Shown here piece after piece: positions 50,261 to 62,593 of a DNA stretch of 64,000 bases; position 1 is the stretch's first letter, and the number at the start of each line of letters is the position of its first letter. The position numbers and the translations under genes are program-made. The stretch comes from Hypericum androsaemum (lineage: Eukaryota > Streptophyta > Magnoliopsida > Malpighiales > Hypericaceae): contig OZ023184.1 of the NCBI GenBank assembly GCA_963995505.1, forward strand, positions 16,428,228 to 16,492,227. The letters are read 5' to 3'. The notes beneath the pieces were generated by a model. That model was not told where the DNA came from and did not search any database. It saw nothing but the letters and a program-made list of their open reading frames with translations.

Positions 50261-53200
50261 TCACGGACATTCAAACCCTCTTCCTGGTCCTCCATAAAAA
50301 AGGTGAACACCCAAGCTAGGATTTAACTTGGGATCACCTATAATTGCTCCATAACAGTGCTTTTTGGATACGAAAGTGTGGAAAGAGGACAATGATTCGG
50401 ATTGTCTTTCCGGACCATAAACCTCGATATTTCCTACGTTAGCAGCTCTCCCAAAACCCTCTTTAGGAAAATGTCCACTTCCCATCTGGGTTGTCGTGTG
50501 GACACCGTCACTTGCTGTGTTTACTATTTCCCCACCAAACTCTACAAAAGATGCAGATTCCATGAGCCCAGGTATCAACTCTTCTGGCCAATAACCAACT
50601 TCCTCTTTGTCGTATGTTAGGAACCAATTTTCTGTAAATTCATCCTGCAAAAAAAATAGTTTGATGAAAGCAATATTGTTGAAATAATCTCGAGTCACTA
50701 GTGTTAGTAAAATTATTTACACAAAATATAAATTTTTTATATACTAGTCTTTCCACTAAAGTAGTTTTCCAGGGTGTGAATGTGATCTAAATATTTAATA
50801 TATATGGTAGATAAGCTTTGCAAGAAACATTATCATCAATTTTTTTTATGGCCAATACAATTAATATTCCTTCATTTTGTTGCGTCATTCAGGTAAAACA
50901 ATGATCACCAATTTATTAAAGAAGATTACATAAAGTTATGATATATTTTTTTATCATGCGATATCTATTTATTTGTGTGACAGAAAATATTACCCACTAA
51001 TTAAAAAACTTTACGGGAAAAAATTATTATAATAGGAATTTTTTCTAGTACTGTACTTTACCCTCTCAATAGACAAACTAATCGAGAACTGATCACCATC
51101 GTAAGATGATACACGCGTAATTGCAGCTCCGAGAGAAATTCTGGGATTTGATTGAACAAAGCCAGGGCATAGCAAATTGTAGCATCCAGTTCCATATGAA
51201 TCAGCCTGATATTAAAAACAAACAATATAATCATGTAGAGAGCAATAACTTTTTTTTGTAACGGTAGAAGTTTATAGAAAAGAAGAAGCTAAACAATTGC
51301 TATATTTTTCCAAAGAGCAACTAATTAATATATGACAAGAAAAAAAATTTTAACTTGTGTACTCACTGTCCAAAATACAAAGAATCTCGGACTGTCATCC
51401 TTGTAAAAATTTGGATAAACCTGCAAGAGCACATATTTGGCAGAAATAAGCATAATTCATATTGTCTATAAACTAATAAAGATCTACTTGAGTTTTTGAA
51501 AATGAGATTTTTTTTCACAAGTTAAACTAATCGATAATTTACTTACGATTCCTTCTGTGTTCTTTTAGGATTGGCTACTTTTAGAGGTGAAGCAACAAAG
51601 ATTTTCCTTACTAATAATTAATTTAATACATTTTGAGCAATTTTACAAAGACATCAGCTAGCTTTATTAGGAACATAATAACTTACTTGCCAACCAGCTT
51701 CAATTACGTTAAGATCAGCTGTTTGATTAGAATGGATCCGAATTTCAGAAAAACTATACTCGATTCTTCCATCCACGTGAGGTTTCCAAATATTGAGGTC
51801 TGCTTTTGCTCCAAAATATGCCCCTGGGCCAACAACTCCCAAAGCAAACTGTAACCGATAAGATATACAAAATGGAAGTAAGTAACTCCATTAAAATTTG
51901 GAAATTGTGTATATATTCTCTTCAAGAGTTAATAATACACTCAAATAATAAGAAATGGTAACTATGTCCATGAATTATATTTCTAAAATAATTATTTAAT
52001 GGTAAGTATATTATGTGTATTCTCCACAAAACAAGTAAAAATGGGAAACAAAATTCTAGGTAATACTTTTTAGTCAATTTGTTTATGTTTATCTTTAAAG
52101 TAATGTTTATAAATACGGAATAAATCTTAAATATTCCAAATTGTTAAATAAAAAGCAATCTATCATAAAATCTCTTAATTCTATCACATCATCTATCCCT
52201 TCTTCCCTCCCATGTGCAACTTCTACATCGCCAAAAGATTTCTTAAGTACTCGATGCATATTTTCTCCAACGGTATGTAAAAAGGGTGGAAATTTTGACT
52301 TGAAGTGAACATGTTTCAAATGATGAAAATGTATCAAATTGTATTTATAAAGTAATTCTTCGGTGTATTTAACCCTTGTTTATTTATGGGTCAAAAGCTA
52401 ATTCTCACATTTCATTTTTGTATACTCATTAAAAAACATCTTCATAGTATTATCTAGTTAAATTGAACATTATATTCATAAATTTGGATGAATAATGTAT
52501 TCCTAAATTCTGTATTAAATAGCATATTTTCCTTCGAGATGTTTCTAATTCTCACATGTTTCTACTCAAACGAAGGTAGTATATAACTGTACCGTAAATC
52601 TTGATGTTTACTGAGATAATAAATGTTGATTATCTAAGTACAAACATTTTACTGAAGATGAAATTCCTATGTCATATAAAAAAACTTGTTGTGTATACGA
52701 TTTCTTTATTTTTCTTTTGTATAGTGGTTTAAATTGAATATTAATAAATTTATAAGCTAACCATAAAAAATGAAATTACTCAATCTCATAGTTTGTTGTT
52801 TGTCGGAGGTGGTGTAATTAATTAGGATCTTGTAAAGTCGAGGCAAGAGTTAGACTCTTTCTCTGTAAGACGAGATTGCCCTGTATTCAGTGCTCACGGG
52901 CTGCGGCAATCGTCCCCAAGATACAACGACTAGGCTGCTTCCGAGATCGCAGCACAACGAATCTCGAAGCTTCGGGCGAACCTTGGATACTTGGAACTTT
53001 CTTAGAGAGAGGGAGGGAAGAACAACTATTGCTAATGAATGCTTATGCAATGAGTTGTGAAGGATGGCTGGAATCCGAATGGCTGCCAGGCACTTCCGAG
53101 GGGGCACCATGCTCTCACATTTCTGGGAGCCGAGGCACCCTTTCGGCCACCAGTTTTCTGGATGTCCGTAGGTGTCTCTTCAGGGCTCCTGGATGCCTGC

Positions 53201-56200
53201 TGGTGTCTCTTCGGCCACAGGCCTTCCAGGCACTCCTTGTGCCTCTTCGGTGGTAATCTGGAAGTCTCCAGGACGTTCCAGTTTCTGGACACACGCTGGT
53301 GGCCTTTCATCCATTGGGCCAGCTCGCATCCCTTTGCAAGCTACCTCGCACGCAGCTCGTAGTTCTCCCGAAATCTGGCAAAAGTCTTAAGGCTCCTCCA
53401 GCTCCTCGCGACGATGCACACGTGCTAAGTGCCAAGTGCGCCACAAAGTGCCCATTGCGACCTGCGTCCAATGCGCCATGCACACACGCACCATCCTCGC
53501 AGGCAGCCTGGGTCAGCTCTTCAGGTAGAATATTTAATGTTACACCAGCTTGGAGCTTCTCCTTATAAACAAGAAAAATTCCCTTGCGATTTCCGATGTG
53601 GTAATCCCATCCTCAGCTTGGGCTTTCCAGCTTGGGCTTTTCAGCTTGGGCCAAATGCATTAATTATGCATTCAAACCCAACAATCCCCCACATGAATGA
53701 TGATTAATGCATGCTGACACTTTTAAGAAAAGTTGCAACGAAATATCATTGCATCAAGATAGGTAGCTTACGGTTTTGAACCTTCTCTAGTAAGATGTTA
53801 TCAGATTTACTTGCTACTCAGTGAACGCGATGTCTTGAACTGGTCAGCTTTTTATGTAAACCAAGACAATAACATTTACACAATGATAGCTCTAATATCC
53901 TTTGGTTCTCACGTTGTGTCCGTTTCGGCCATGGACCTTATCTTGGATTTATAAGTATTTTTCTATTTGAAGCGGCCTCACTTCACACTTATATAGGTGA
54001 TCTCCCATCAAGAGTATCCTGCCATACTCCACCTTTTCCTGGTATAGGAATCATTAAAAGCGTAGACGCTTAACCTTACCACACCTCTGCAGGTTCGTAC
54101 TTGGGTAGCTTCTGAGAATGGGACAGATTCCAAGTATTCATCTGAACCATCCATAACTTAGTTGTCTCATTGAACCAAGTTTGTGGGATCTCCACTCATC
54201 ATGGTTGAGTTACCGCTATGAACGTTCTTTAATGTGTGGGTTTTAACCCCATTCCCCTTACTGCATTATACATCTGATCTCTGTTGATTCCTTTCGTCAA
54301 AGGATCAGCTATGTTGTCCTTGAACTTTACATAATCAATAGTTATTACTCCACTTGAGATTAATTGTCTAACGGTGTTATGTCTCCTATGAATATGTCGA
54401 GACTTACCGTTGTACATAGTACTTTGTGCTCTCCCGATTGCAGACATGCTATCACAATGTATCAATACAGGGGGCACAGGCTTGTTCCAACACAGAATAT
54501 CCTCTAGGAAATTTCTGAGCCATTCAACTTCTTCCCCAGCTTTGTCTAGTGCTATAAACTCTGACTCCATGGTGGATCGAGCTATGCACGTTTGTTTAGA
54601 GGATTTTCAGGACACAGCTCCTCCACCTATGGTGAACACATAACCACTAGTGGATTTGGAGTCTTTAGTGTCCGATATCCAATTCGCATCACTGCATCCT
54701 TCCAATACAGTTGGATACCTAGTATAAAGTATGCCATAGTTCATAACATGTTTCAGATACTTTAGAACCCTTTCCAGAGCTAGCCAGCAGTCTGGTCCTG
54801 GATTGCTCATGAATCTACTAAGCTTGCTAACTGAATATGCAATATCAGGGCGAGTACAATTTGTTAAGTACATCAAACTCCCAATGATCTTTGTATATTT
54901 CAGTTGAGATACTGGGTCACCTCTGTTTTTAGCCAAGTGTAGACTCAGGTCTACCGGAGTCTTAGCCGAAAGTTTGTCAATAAGACAGTTCCTTCAGTCG
55001 TCCTAGAGATTTTAATCCCCAGTATGACATCAGCTAGACCCATATTTTTCATATCAAAGTTGTTCTTTAACATGTTCTTAATTTTTATAATAATATCATT
55101 ACTGCTTCCCGTGATTAGCATGTCGTCTACATACAGACATACAATCACATAAGCATCAGGTGTGCCTTTAATGTATACACATTTATCACACTCGTTGATC
55201 TTAAAGCCATTTGACATCATTGTTCTGTCAAATTTCTCATGCCATTGTTTCGGCGCCTGTTTCAGCCCGTAAAGTGACTTGACCAGCTTGCACACTTTAT
55301 GTTCTTGTCTGGGGATAACAAACCCTTCAGGTTGTTCCATGTATATTTCCTCTTCCAGTTCTCCATTTAGGAAAGCTATTTTTATATCTATCTGATGTAT
55401 CTCGAGGTTATAGAGTGCTGCGACAGCTATGATCACTCTAATGAATGTGATTCTTGTGACCGGCAAATAGGTGTCAAAGAAATCATATCCTTCCTTCTGT
55501 TTGAACTCTTTAGCTACCAACCAAGCTTTGTACTTGTCGATTGATCCATCAGCTTTGTATTTCCTTTTAAGGATCCACTTGCAACCTAAAGGTTTGCAAC
55601 CTAGTAGAAGATCCACGATTTCCCACGTGTAGTTTTGCATGATGGATTCTATCTCACTATTGATAGCTTCTTTCCAGAGAGGAGCATCCGGACTGGATAA
55701 TGCCTCTTGGATTGTCCCAGGTTCATTTTCTAACATGTAATTTAGAAAATTTGGACCAAATGACTTGGCTACTTTGGTCCTCTTACTCCATCTAGCTTCC
55801 TTGGTACCTTGATCAGAGCCTTGTGTAGTTTCATAACTTCTTTTATTTGAGCTTACTTCTTTCGTTTCCTTTTTAGGAAAGATATTCTCAAAGAATGTTG
55901 CATTCCTTGATTCCATGACCATTCCCTCGTTGATTTCATGATTTTCAGACTTGTGCACTAGAAATCGGTATGCACTACTATTGTGGGCATATCCGATGAA
56001 GATGCAGTCAACGATCTTGGGTCCTATTCTCACCTTTTTAGGCAGAAGTATTTCTACTTTAGCTAGGCACCCCCACACTTTAAGGTAACCGTAGGAAGGC
56101 TTTCTCCCTTTTCATAGTTCATATGGGGTTTTGTCCCTTTTCTCGTGTGGCAATTTGTTTAGAATATGATTAGCTGAGTGCACAGCTTCTCCCCACAGGT

Positions 56201-59200
56201 TCTGTGGTAAGCCCGAGCTAATCAACATAGCGTTCATCATCTCCTTAAGAGTTCGATTCTTGCGTTCAGCTACGCCATTTGATTGAGGTGAGTATGGAGC
56301 TGTTGTCTGATGAATAATGCCATTTTGTTGGCAGAATTCCTCAAATGGAGCTACATATTCTCCCCCTCTATCACTTCGAATCATTTTGATTTTAGTGCTA
56401 AGTTGATTTTCAACCTCATTCTTATAACTCTTGAAAGCTTCTAGAGCTTCGTCTTTTCCTTTCAAGAGGTGTACATAACAGTATCTCGTACAATCGTCAA
56501 TAAACGTGATGAAATACTTTTTCCCACCTCTAGTTTGCACTTGTTTCATATCGCATATATCGGTATGAATTAACTCTAAAGGTGTAGTACTTCTTTCCAC
56601 TGAATGAAAAGGTGCTTTGGTCATTTTTGCCTCTACACATACTTCACATTTATTGTTCGGGTCAAACTCTATTTTAGATAATAAATTTAAACTTACTAAC
56701 TTTCTTAGTGAGCTTAAATTTATGTGTCCTAATCTATAATGCCATAAGTTAGAACACTCAGCCAAATAAGAAGAATTAACAACTTTATTAGGGCTATTAA
56801 AGGCGCGTTTGACAGTTATTACATTCATCTTGAAGAGCCCCCTCTCGAGGTAACCCTTTCCTACAAAGGCACCGGCCTTGGTCAGAACAAACTTATCAGC
56901 CTCAAATACTAGCTTCATCCCAGCTTTGCTTAACAGTGAGCCGGATACTAAATTCTTACGAATGTCTAGGACAGGCAGCGCATCCTTGAGGGTCAGCTCT
57001 TTTCCGGAGGTTAGCTTTCGTACCACTTGGCCTAGTCCGACTACGGGAGAAGTTACGGAGTTACCCATAAACAACTTCCGTCCGTTGATCGCGATATAGG
57101 TCGAGAACATCTCCTTGTCTGAGTAGATGTGTCGGGTTACCCCTGTGTCAATGAACTACTCTCTTGGATTATCCACCAGATTGGCTTCAAATACCACGGC
57201 GGATAAGTCTAGTTCAGACAGATCTTCGGCTAGATTTGCCTTCTCACGATCATCCCTCTTTGGTAGGCGACAATCTTTTGCCATGTGACCGGGTTTGTTG
57301 CAGTTGTAGCAATTGTCCTTGATCTTCTTAGCTTTCTTTTGCTTTGGCTCTTGCTTCTCCTGCTTGTTCCCGGGCTTCTTCCTCTTCTTGCCGGTACCAC
57401 CTTCGGCGAGGTGTACCTTAGCCTCGAAGTTGGTCATGCCGGTCTTGACTTCGGACTTTTGGTTGTCTTCCTCGATCCTTAGTCTCACGATCAGGTCTTC
57501 CAGCCCCATGTCATTCCTCTTATGTTTGAGGTAGTTCTTGAAGTCCTTCCACAGAGGGAGTAGTTTCTCGATTAGAGCAGCCACCTGGAAGGATTCACTG
57601 AGTTGCATGCCTTCGGCGTGAATCTTGTGTAGAATCAGCGGCAGCTCTTGGACTTGGTCTATGACCTTCTTGGAGTCCACCATCTGGAAGTCGAGGAACC
57701 TTCCGACGATGAATTTCTTCATCCCAGCATCCTCAATTTTGTACTTCTTCTCCAGGGAGTCCCACAATTCTTTCACAGTCTTGATACCTGCATAGACATT
57801 GTAGAGGGCATCGTCTAAGCCATTTAGGACATAGTTACGACATAGAAAGTCGCTGTGACTCCATGCATCGAGGGCGTTGATCTTCTGTGAATCAGCCTTA
57901 TTTTCTGCCACCTTTGGAGCCTCTTCCTTCAAGAATCAGACCAGGTTGAGTGTCGTCAGGTAGAATAGCATCTTCTGTTACCATCTCTTGAACTCGGTAC
58001 CATTGAACTTGGCTGGCCTTTCGGCATGGATAGTTCTCGGGACTGCTGGCACTGGTGCTGAGCTTGTTGATGCCATCTTCAAGTACATAGATCTCGTCTT
58101 ACGATTGTTGTTTGTCGGAGGTGGTGTACTTGATTAGGATCTTGTAAAGTCGAGGCAAGAGTTAAGACTCTTTCTCCGTAAGACGAGATTGCCTCGTACT
58201 CAGTGCTCACGGGCTGCGGCAATCGTCCCCAAGATACAACGACTAGGCTGCTTCCGAGATCGTAACACAATAAATCTCGAAGCTTTGGGCGAACCTTGGA
58301 TACTCAGAACTTTCTTAGAGAGAGGGAGAGAAGAACAACTATTACTAATGAATGCTTATGCAATGAGTTGTGGGGTGGTTTGCAAAAGAGGGGGAAGGTC
58401 CTATTTATAGGCAAGGATGGCTGGAATTCGAATGGCTGCCAGGCACTTCCGAGGGGGCACCATGCTCTCACATTTCATTGGGCCAGCTCGCATCCCTTCG
58501 TGAGCTACCTCGCATGCAGCTCATAGCTCGAAGTGCCAAATGCGCCACAAAGCGCCTATTGCGACCTGCGTCTAATGCGCCATGCTCGTGCTCGTGCTCG
58601 GATGGTGCTTCGCACCATCCTCCCAGGCAGCCTCGGTCAGCTCTTCAGGTGGAACATTTAATGTTACACCAGCTTGGAGCTTCTCCTTATAAACAGGAAA
58701 AATTCTCTTGCGATTTCCGATGTGGTAATCTCATCCTCAGCTTGGGCTTTCCAGCTTGGACTTTTCAGCTTGGGCCAAATGCATTAATTATGCATTCAAA
58801 CCCAACATAGTTCTCATAATTTGAATACAATAACTAAGAATCCTCGACCTCACCTCACGTTTAGCTCCTTTTTGAGCGGCTTTTCTATTTGGTGTAGGTT
58901 TCATCCCAAATCGTACAAGCGAAGTAGCTCTTAAAACGTCTTCTTCTGTTGTTCTTCGAATTGGAATTGTTCCTTCCGGACATTCCTCCCCATTTGCATT
59001 CCACAATTGAAAAGTCTTTATCGAATTAAGTCGATTTGATCTTTTTGGTAGCTCCTAAATATTCAAGATAACAAGATTCTCATAAATAATCAATTTTCGG
59101 CTAATTCTATAAGAGGCTACAAAATTTCCATTCCAACAATGACGAAAAATATAAATTTTTATGACCTTTGGTATTTTGTCTTTCAATAGAGGATGATCAA

Positions 59201-59546
59201 ATGCTGGTTGTTTGTGAAATAAAACGCAATCTATGAGATCACCATCAGGACTCTACATATTGCCAAAGCTCCACATAAAAAAATATAGTTAGTATAAAAA
59301 AAATCTTGTCATGACATAAAAAAAACATGATTAATATAAAAGTTAAAATTCAATAATTACCTTTATAGTCTTTTCAGCAGGCTTATTAATCTTCATGAGG
59401 TATTCCCTTATCATTTTTATATTTTGCACCGCATCTACGTCATGAAAACTCTTGTTTGTGTCTAAAGAAAGAACTTGTACAATGAAGAGGATACACAAAA
59501 GAAATATTGGGAACGGTTGCATCTTAGTGTGCCGACCAGAAGTCAT
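50261..59546 (-). CDS. Neprosin-domain protein (putative secreted glutamic peptidase), Copia in intron 3
   Basis: Seven exons: 59546-59361, 59252-59166, 59054-58854, 51848-51687, 51420-51367, 51205-51062, 50644-50261; all phases are 0 and give 405 residues. A second ATG at 59522 fits the signal peptide better ([19 protein letters not shown]). The neprosin activation region follows ([44 protein letters not shown]), then the neprosin domain ([82 protein letters not shown]). Characterised family members are prolyl endopeptidases using two glutamates; conserved E residues in IEAGWQ and GGE are present, but which are catalytic is recalled, not verified. Intron 3 is 7005 bp because a Copia element (52794-58807) sits in it. 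The splice sites are intact. Confidence 0.9.
52794..53683 (-). repeat. Copia element 2, 3' LTR (890 bp)
   Basis: On the minus strand it starts TGTTGGGTTTG at 53683 and ends CAAACAACA at 52794. It has about 190 bp or more of U3 sequence missing from the 5' LTR, but lacks the 45-bp block around the TATA box that the 5' LTR keeps. TAGTT (52789-52793) abuts it. Confidence 0.93.
54229..58076 (-). pseudogene. Copia gag-pol, disrupted (element 2)
   Basis: The gag start at 58076 ([13 protein letters not shown]) is followed by a TAA within FKRW-stop-QKM and a TGA at 57936-57938, the same codon that is TGA in element 1. The gag frame from 57932 reaches the zinc knuckle [14 protein letters not shown] and a stop at NPRE-stop-FIDTG, where TGG (W) became TAG in front of the protease. 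Protease-integrase is 57110-56112, with [18 protein letters not shown] and [15 protein letters not shown]. Reverse transcriptase is 56078-54951 ([29 protein letters not shown]), with a deletion before LSLHLAKN. RNase H is 54936-54607 and 54570-54229 ([13 protein letters not shown]). It has fewer breaks than element 1. Confidence 0.93.
58106..58807 (-). repeat. Copia element 2, 5' LTR (702 bp)
   Basis: On the minus strand it runs from TGTTGGGTTTG at 58807 to CAAACAACA at 58106, with a TATAAATA box (58402-58409). It is shorter than its 3' LTR by several U3 deletions. Confidence 0.93.
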
Positions 59547-59605
59547 GTTTCAATATTGTCCTTGTTGATGCTAAATATTTGTTGTTCTTTTGTATATCAC
59601 AAGGC

Positions 59606-59616
59606 CATATATAAAT
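59606..59616 (-). promoter_or_regulatory. Probable TATA box of the neprosin gene
   Basis: Reads ATTTATATATG on the minus strand, 60 bp upstream of the first ATG and 84 bp from the ATG that begins the signal peptide. Inferred from sequence and position only. Confidence 0.45.
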
Positions 59617-59966
59617 ATCAACCAAGAGGGTTAACATTAATAAAATTGTAAAATTAAGATATGACTAAATAAGGAATTACTTTAATTATATTTATGAATT
59701 TTCTTAACATGTTTTGATTATTATGGTAAGATTTGAATAGTAACTTTTTCCTTATGAAAACGTTCTTCTTGTATAAATTAGATATTCTAATTGGGGCAAA
59801 TCTTGCCATTTATATCTTGTCAACATATTGATTAATTTTTATGGTTGGGATGTTTTGGTTGTTTTCGGTTTCTTGCGTCCTATGGTTTCCTTGTACAATC
59901 CGTCGTGTTTGTGGGACCAGATTTGTCTTGGAATTCCGTTTTGAGGACTATCCTGAAAGGCCATTC

Positions 59967-60080
59967 GGCGAACCATTTCATCATAACTGGGCGACCCATT
60001 CCATAATAACTAGGTGAACTATTTTATCATAACTGGGCGAACCATAGCATATTCTAGGGCGAACCACTCTTCATGGAAAT
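59967..60080. repeat. Five-unit tandem repeat, 23-bp period
   Basis: GGCGAACC-type unit starts occur at 59967, 59990, 60013, 60036 and 60058, joined by CATTT.ATCATAACT. The array lies about 350-450 bp upstream of the neprosin TATA box. Confidence 0.8.
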
Positions 60081-60395
60081 GAAAAAATCCAGCCTCGGAG
60101 AGGAACAAAGCCCAATATTGTCTAAAATCACAAGGTTATCAACTTGCCTAAATTTAAATTACCAAAAAAATTTATTTGCCATGAAAACCTTCGGACGGAC
60201 AAGAATATTCTTTGGTCTTGGTCAATTTCATTTTTTTAATAATCACATTTCTAAATATGTCATGGCTTGATTATCTGAAAATAGAAAAAGGTTATTCATA
60301 ACAACACTCAGATGAAACATACTCGTTGTACTCGTACGGCTATGTGATTCAGATGGTGCAAAATCTTGAATAACAATATCAACGTAATTGTATGT

Positions 60396-60658
60396 TCCTA
60401 CCTTGCCGATGTACTCTTTCCCTCCTGCAGACCTTTTTCTACTGGATTTTATTGCATGAGAGTCTTACTAAGATTGACGGGTGCAACCTCCAAAGAGGGA
60501 GTTCTGCGTCATATAGGGGGTAGTAGCCACCACAATAATGAGCTAGTAGGACCTTTAGATCCGAGGCTGGGTTATAGATATAATACTTATTTAAAATGTG
60601 ATTGTACTTTATTTTTGTATTTATATATTGAGACTTGTGGTTTCATTAGGAAAAAAAA
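60396..60658 (+). mobile_element. LINE 3' tail fragment
   Basis: CTTGCCGATGTACTCTTTCCC, TTTTTCTACTGGATTT and GTATTTATAT words in the same order as the tail at 1050-1293, ending in an A-run near 60650. No coding part remains. Similarity between the two tails is the only evidence. Confidence 0.55.
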
Positions 60659-60714
60659 CTTGCATGAAAGAGTATGAGACAACAGAAGACCTGTCACGTT
60701 TATACCGGAATTTT

Positions 60715-61390
60715 TGTCTTTTGCTCACCTCTCACATTACAATTGCAGTAATTTTTATGAGCTAACAAATTAGTAAATAATTTATGCATGACATGTAAGA
60801 TTCTTGCGCTTTTTATTGGCTCCATCCGAAAAAAAAAAAGCTTTGTGATTCTCTATTTGCGCACTGAGATCTCTTCATTTCGGTAAAGACATATGATTTG
60901 AAAATTTTGAGAGAATTAATAAAAGATCAAAATTTGTTACTTTCCCCCATACATTTAGATACATTTTTACAAATATAAAAAATTAACCCAAAATATAACA
61001 TCTCATTATTTAATACTAAAATTTTTAAATTGAATTCACATACCAAAATTTTGGACTCCACCATCCACAATTAAACAGCTTGTATAAAAAGATGATATAT
61101 CATGGTGAAACAATAGATAAATTTGTGGAATCTATTCAAAAAATGTTAGATAGTGTACTATGACGTTATCATCATTTTTATGCATGTGTGACAACGGTGG
61201 TCTCCTTCTAATTTACATGTCTTCGAGGCATGGAAAGAAGAAGATGGAGATGAAGATCTTGCACGACGTTTAATTATAAGTCTATAAATTATAATCTCGG
61301 AGATATTGTTACAAACTTAACACATTATTATTCATTACTTCGTGATTAACTTGATAGATGAGGTGCTACCCTTTATGCACCAATTTATTT
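60715..61390. other. Duplicated 3' flank of the neprosin locus
   Basis: Shares with 49200-50260 the words TGTAAGATT.TT, TTGGCTCCATCCGAAAAAAAA, TCTCGGAGA.ATTG.TACAAA and TTACTT.GTG.TTAAC, in the same order. No gene. Confidence 0.6.
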
Positions 61391-62593
61391 TCAGAGACAA
61401 TCAAAACTTCTTCCAGGTCCTCCATAGAAAAAGTGAACACCCAACTCAGGTTCTAACTTGGGATCACCCATACTTGCATCATAACAATTCTTACTAGATA
61501 CAAACATGTTCAAAGAATCAGATACCTTTTTCCGGACCGAAAACTTGGATGTTGCTCACGTGAGCAGCTTTGGCATTAGGAAAATGTCCGCTTCCAAGAT
61601 CCACCGTCGTCGTCCGATCCCGCCGTCCCAGATCTTCGCCGTCTCGACCACCAGCCCACTGGCCTCGTGAATCGCCGATCTCCCCGCCCTTCCCCCCTCG
61701 TTGATCGGAGCCCTCTCGCCGGGAGCTCGTCGTCCCCCTCCGGTCAGCGTCTTGCCGCCAGCGTCAGCCTTGCCGAGACTAGCCAGCCTTGCTGTCAGCG
61801 TCTCGCCGGGAGCTTCGCCGTCCCACTCAGATCTTCTTCTTCCGTGACCTGCCTCTGTGCCGTCAGGGACTCGCCGGAGATCGCCACCCTCCTCTGGCTA
61901 CTGAGTGGCTAGGTTTGAAGCCGCCTGTGGCCTCCGGGTGTTGGTCGTCGCCGACCACCCCCGGGAAGCTCGTCTACTTCTTTGTTTTTCCATCTTGTTT
62001 GGTGTGTGTGCTTTTGCTTTTGCTATTGTTTTGTTTGGTATGTGTGTTGTGCTTTTGCTCACAAGTCACTCTTGTTTGGTAATTTTGTCAGGCTTCGGTT
62101 TAGTTTTATCTGTTTTTGTTTATGCTTTTGCTTGTTTGGTTTGGCTTTCGCCTAACCTGAAATTTTTTCGGATCTCGTTGCCTGTTCAGTGATAGCGGGT
62201 GGAGAACCTGGTCTTGGTCGATTTACGTCGACCTTGACTCTCATCTGAATGTATCTTGTATGCATTCAGATGTCCTTGACAGTGTCTTGTGTCTTGAGGT
62301 TATTGGCCAAAGGCTGTATTCGGCAGAATTTTACCCCTGTCGTTGGCTTTCGTGTCTTTTCGACCGCCTTTCGTTCCACCCGTGTCACTCTGTTGCCGTC
62401 GGATTGGCTTTCGTTTTCTGTTTAGATTTTTTGTCTTATGTCTATGTATTTTGTACTGTAATCCGTTTATAATATAGGCTAAGTAATACTTTTATCCTTA
62501 AAAAAAAAGCCCAGGTAACAACTCTTCTGGCCAATAACCAACATCCTCTCATTCGTTGCCGTACATTAAGAACCAATTTGCAGTAAATTCATC
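61391..62593 (-). pseudogene. Neprosin-domain last-exon duplicate, broken
   Basis: Homologous to exon 7 of the gene at 50261-59546 but non-functional. The 5' part (62593-62509) reads DEFTANWFLMYGNE, stop, [13 protein letters not shown]. The 3' part (61595-61391) reads GSGHFPNAKAAHVSNIQ and VFGPEKG, a stop, then after a frameshift NCYDASMGDPKLEPELG and FFYGGPGRSFDC. The splice acceptor is CTG instead of CAG. About 90 bp of exon, including the TTTQM and GGE motifs, is replaced by the insertion at 61596-62508. No upstream exons are seen. Confidence 0.85.
61596..62508 (+). mobile_element. Poly(A)-tailed insertion in the neprosin pseudogene
   Basis: About 913 bp, GC-rich at the left (CGCCGATCTCCCCGCCC) and T-rich at the right, ending ATACTTTTATCCTTA plus an A-run at about 62499-62508. 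It splits the pseudogene exon and coincides with loss of about 90 bp; no target-site duplication is found. The tail is like a LINE or SINE end but no known protein is encoded. Family unknown. Confidence 0.55.

Larger units (their letters stand above)
52794..58807 (-). mobile_element. Ty1/Copia LTR retrotransposon 2, inside a neprosin intron
   Basis: 6014 bp with TG...CA LTRs and exact TAGTT duplications (52789-52793, 58808-58812). The polypurine tract ATGTGGGGGAT lies beside the 3' LTR. It is the same family as element 1 and better preserved. It is in the same transcriptional orientation as the host neprosin gene and occupies intron 3, so the coding exons are untouched. Confidence 0.95.

Noticed and set aside
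52107..52337. 76-codon minus-strand frame inside neprosin intron 3
   Set aside because: Considered as an extra exon, but exon 3 joins exon 4 in phase without it and it resembles no neprosin segment.
61667..62192. Serine/proline-rich frames in the poly(A)-tailed insertion
   Set aside because: Low-complexity GC-rich translation without a known domain; treated as part of the element.
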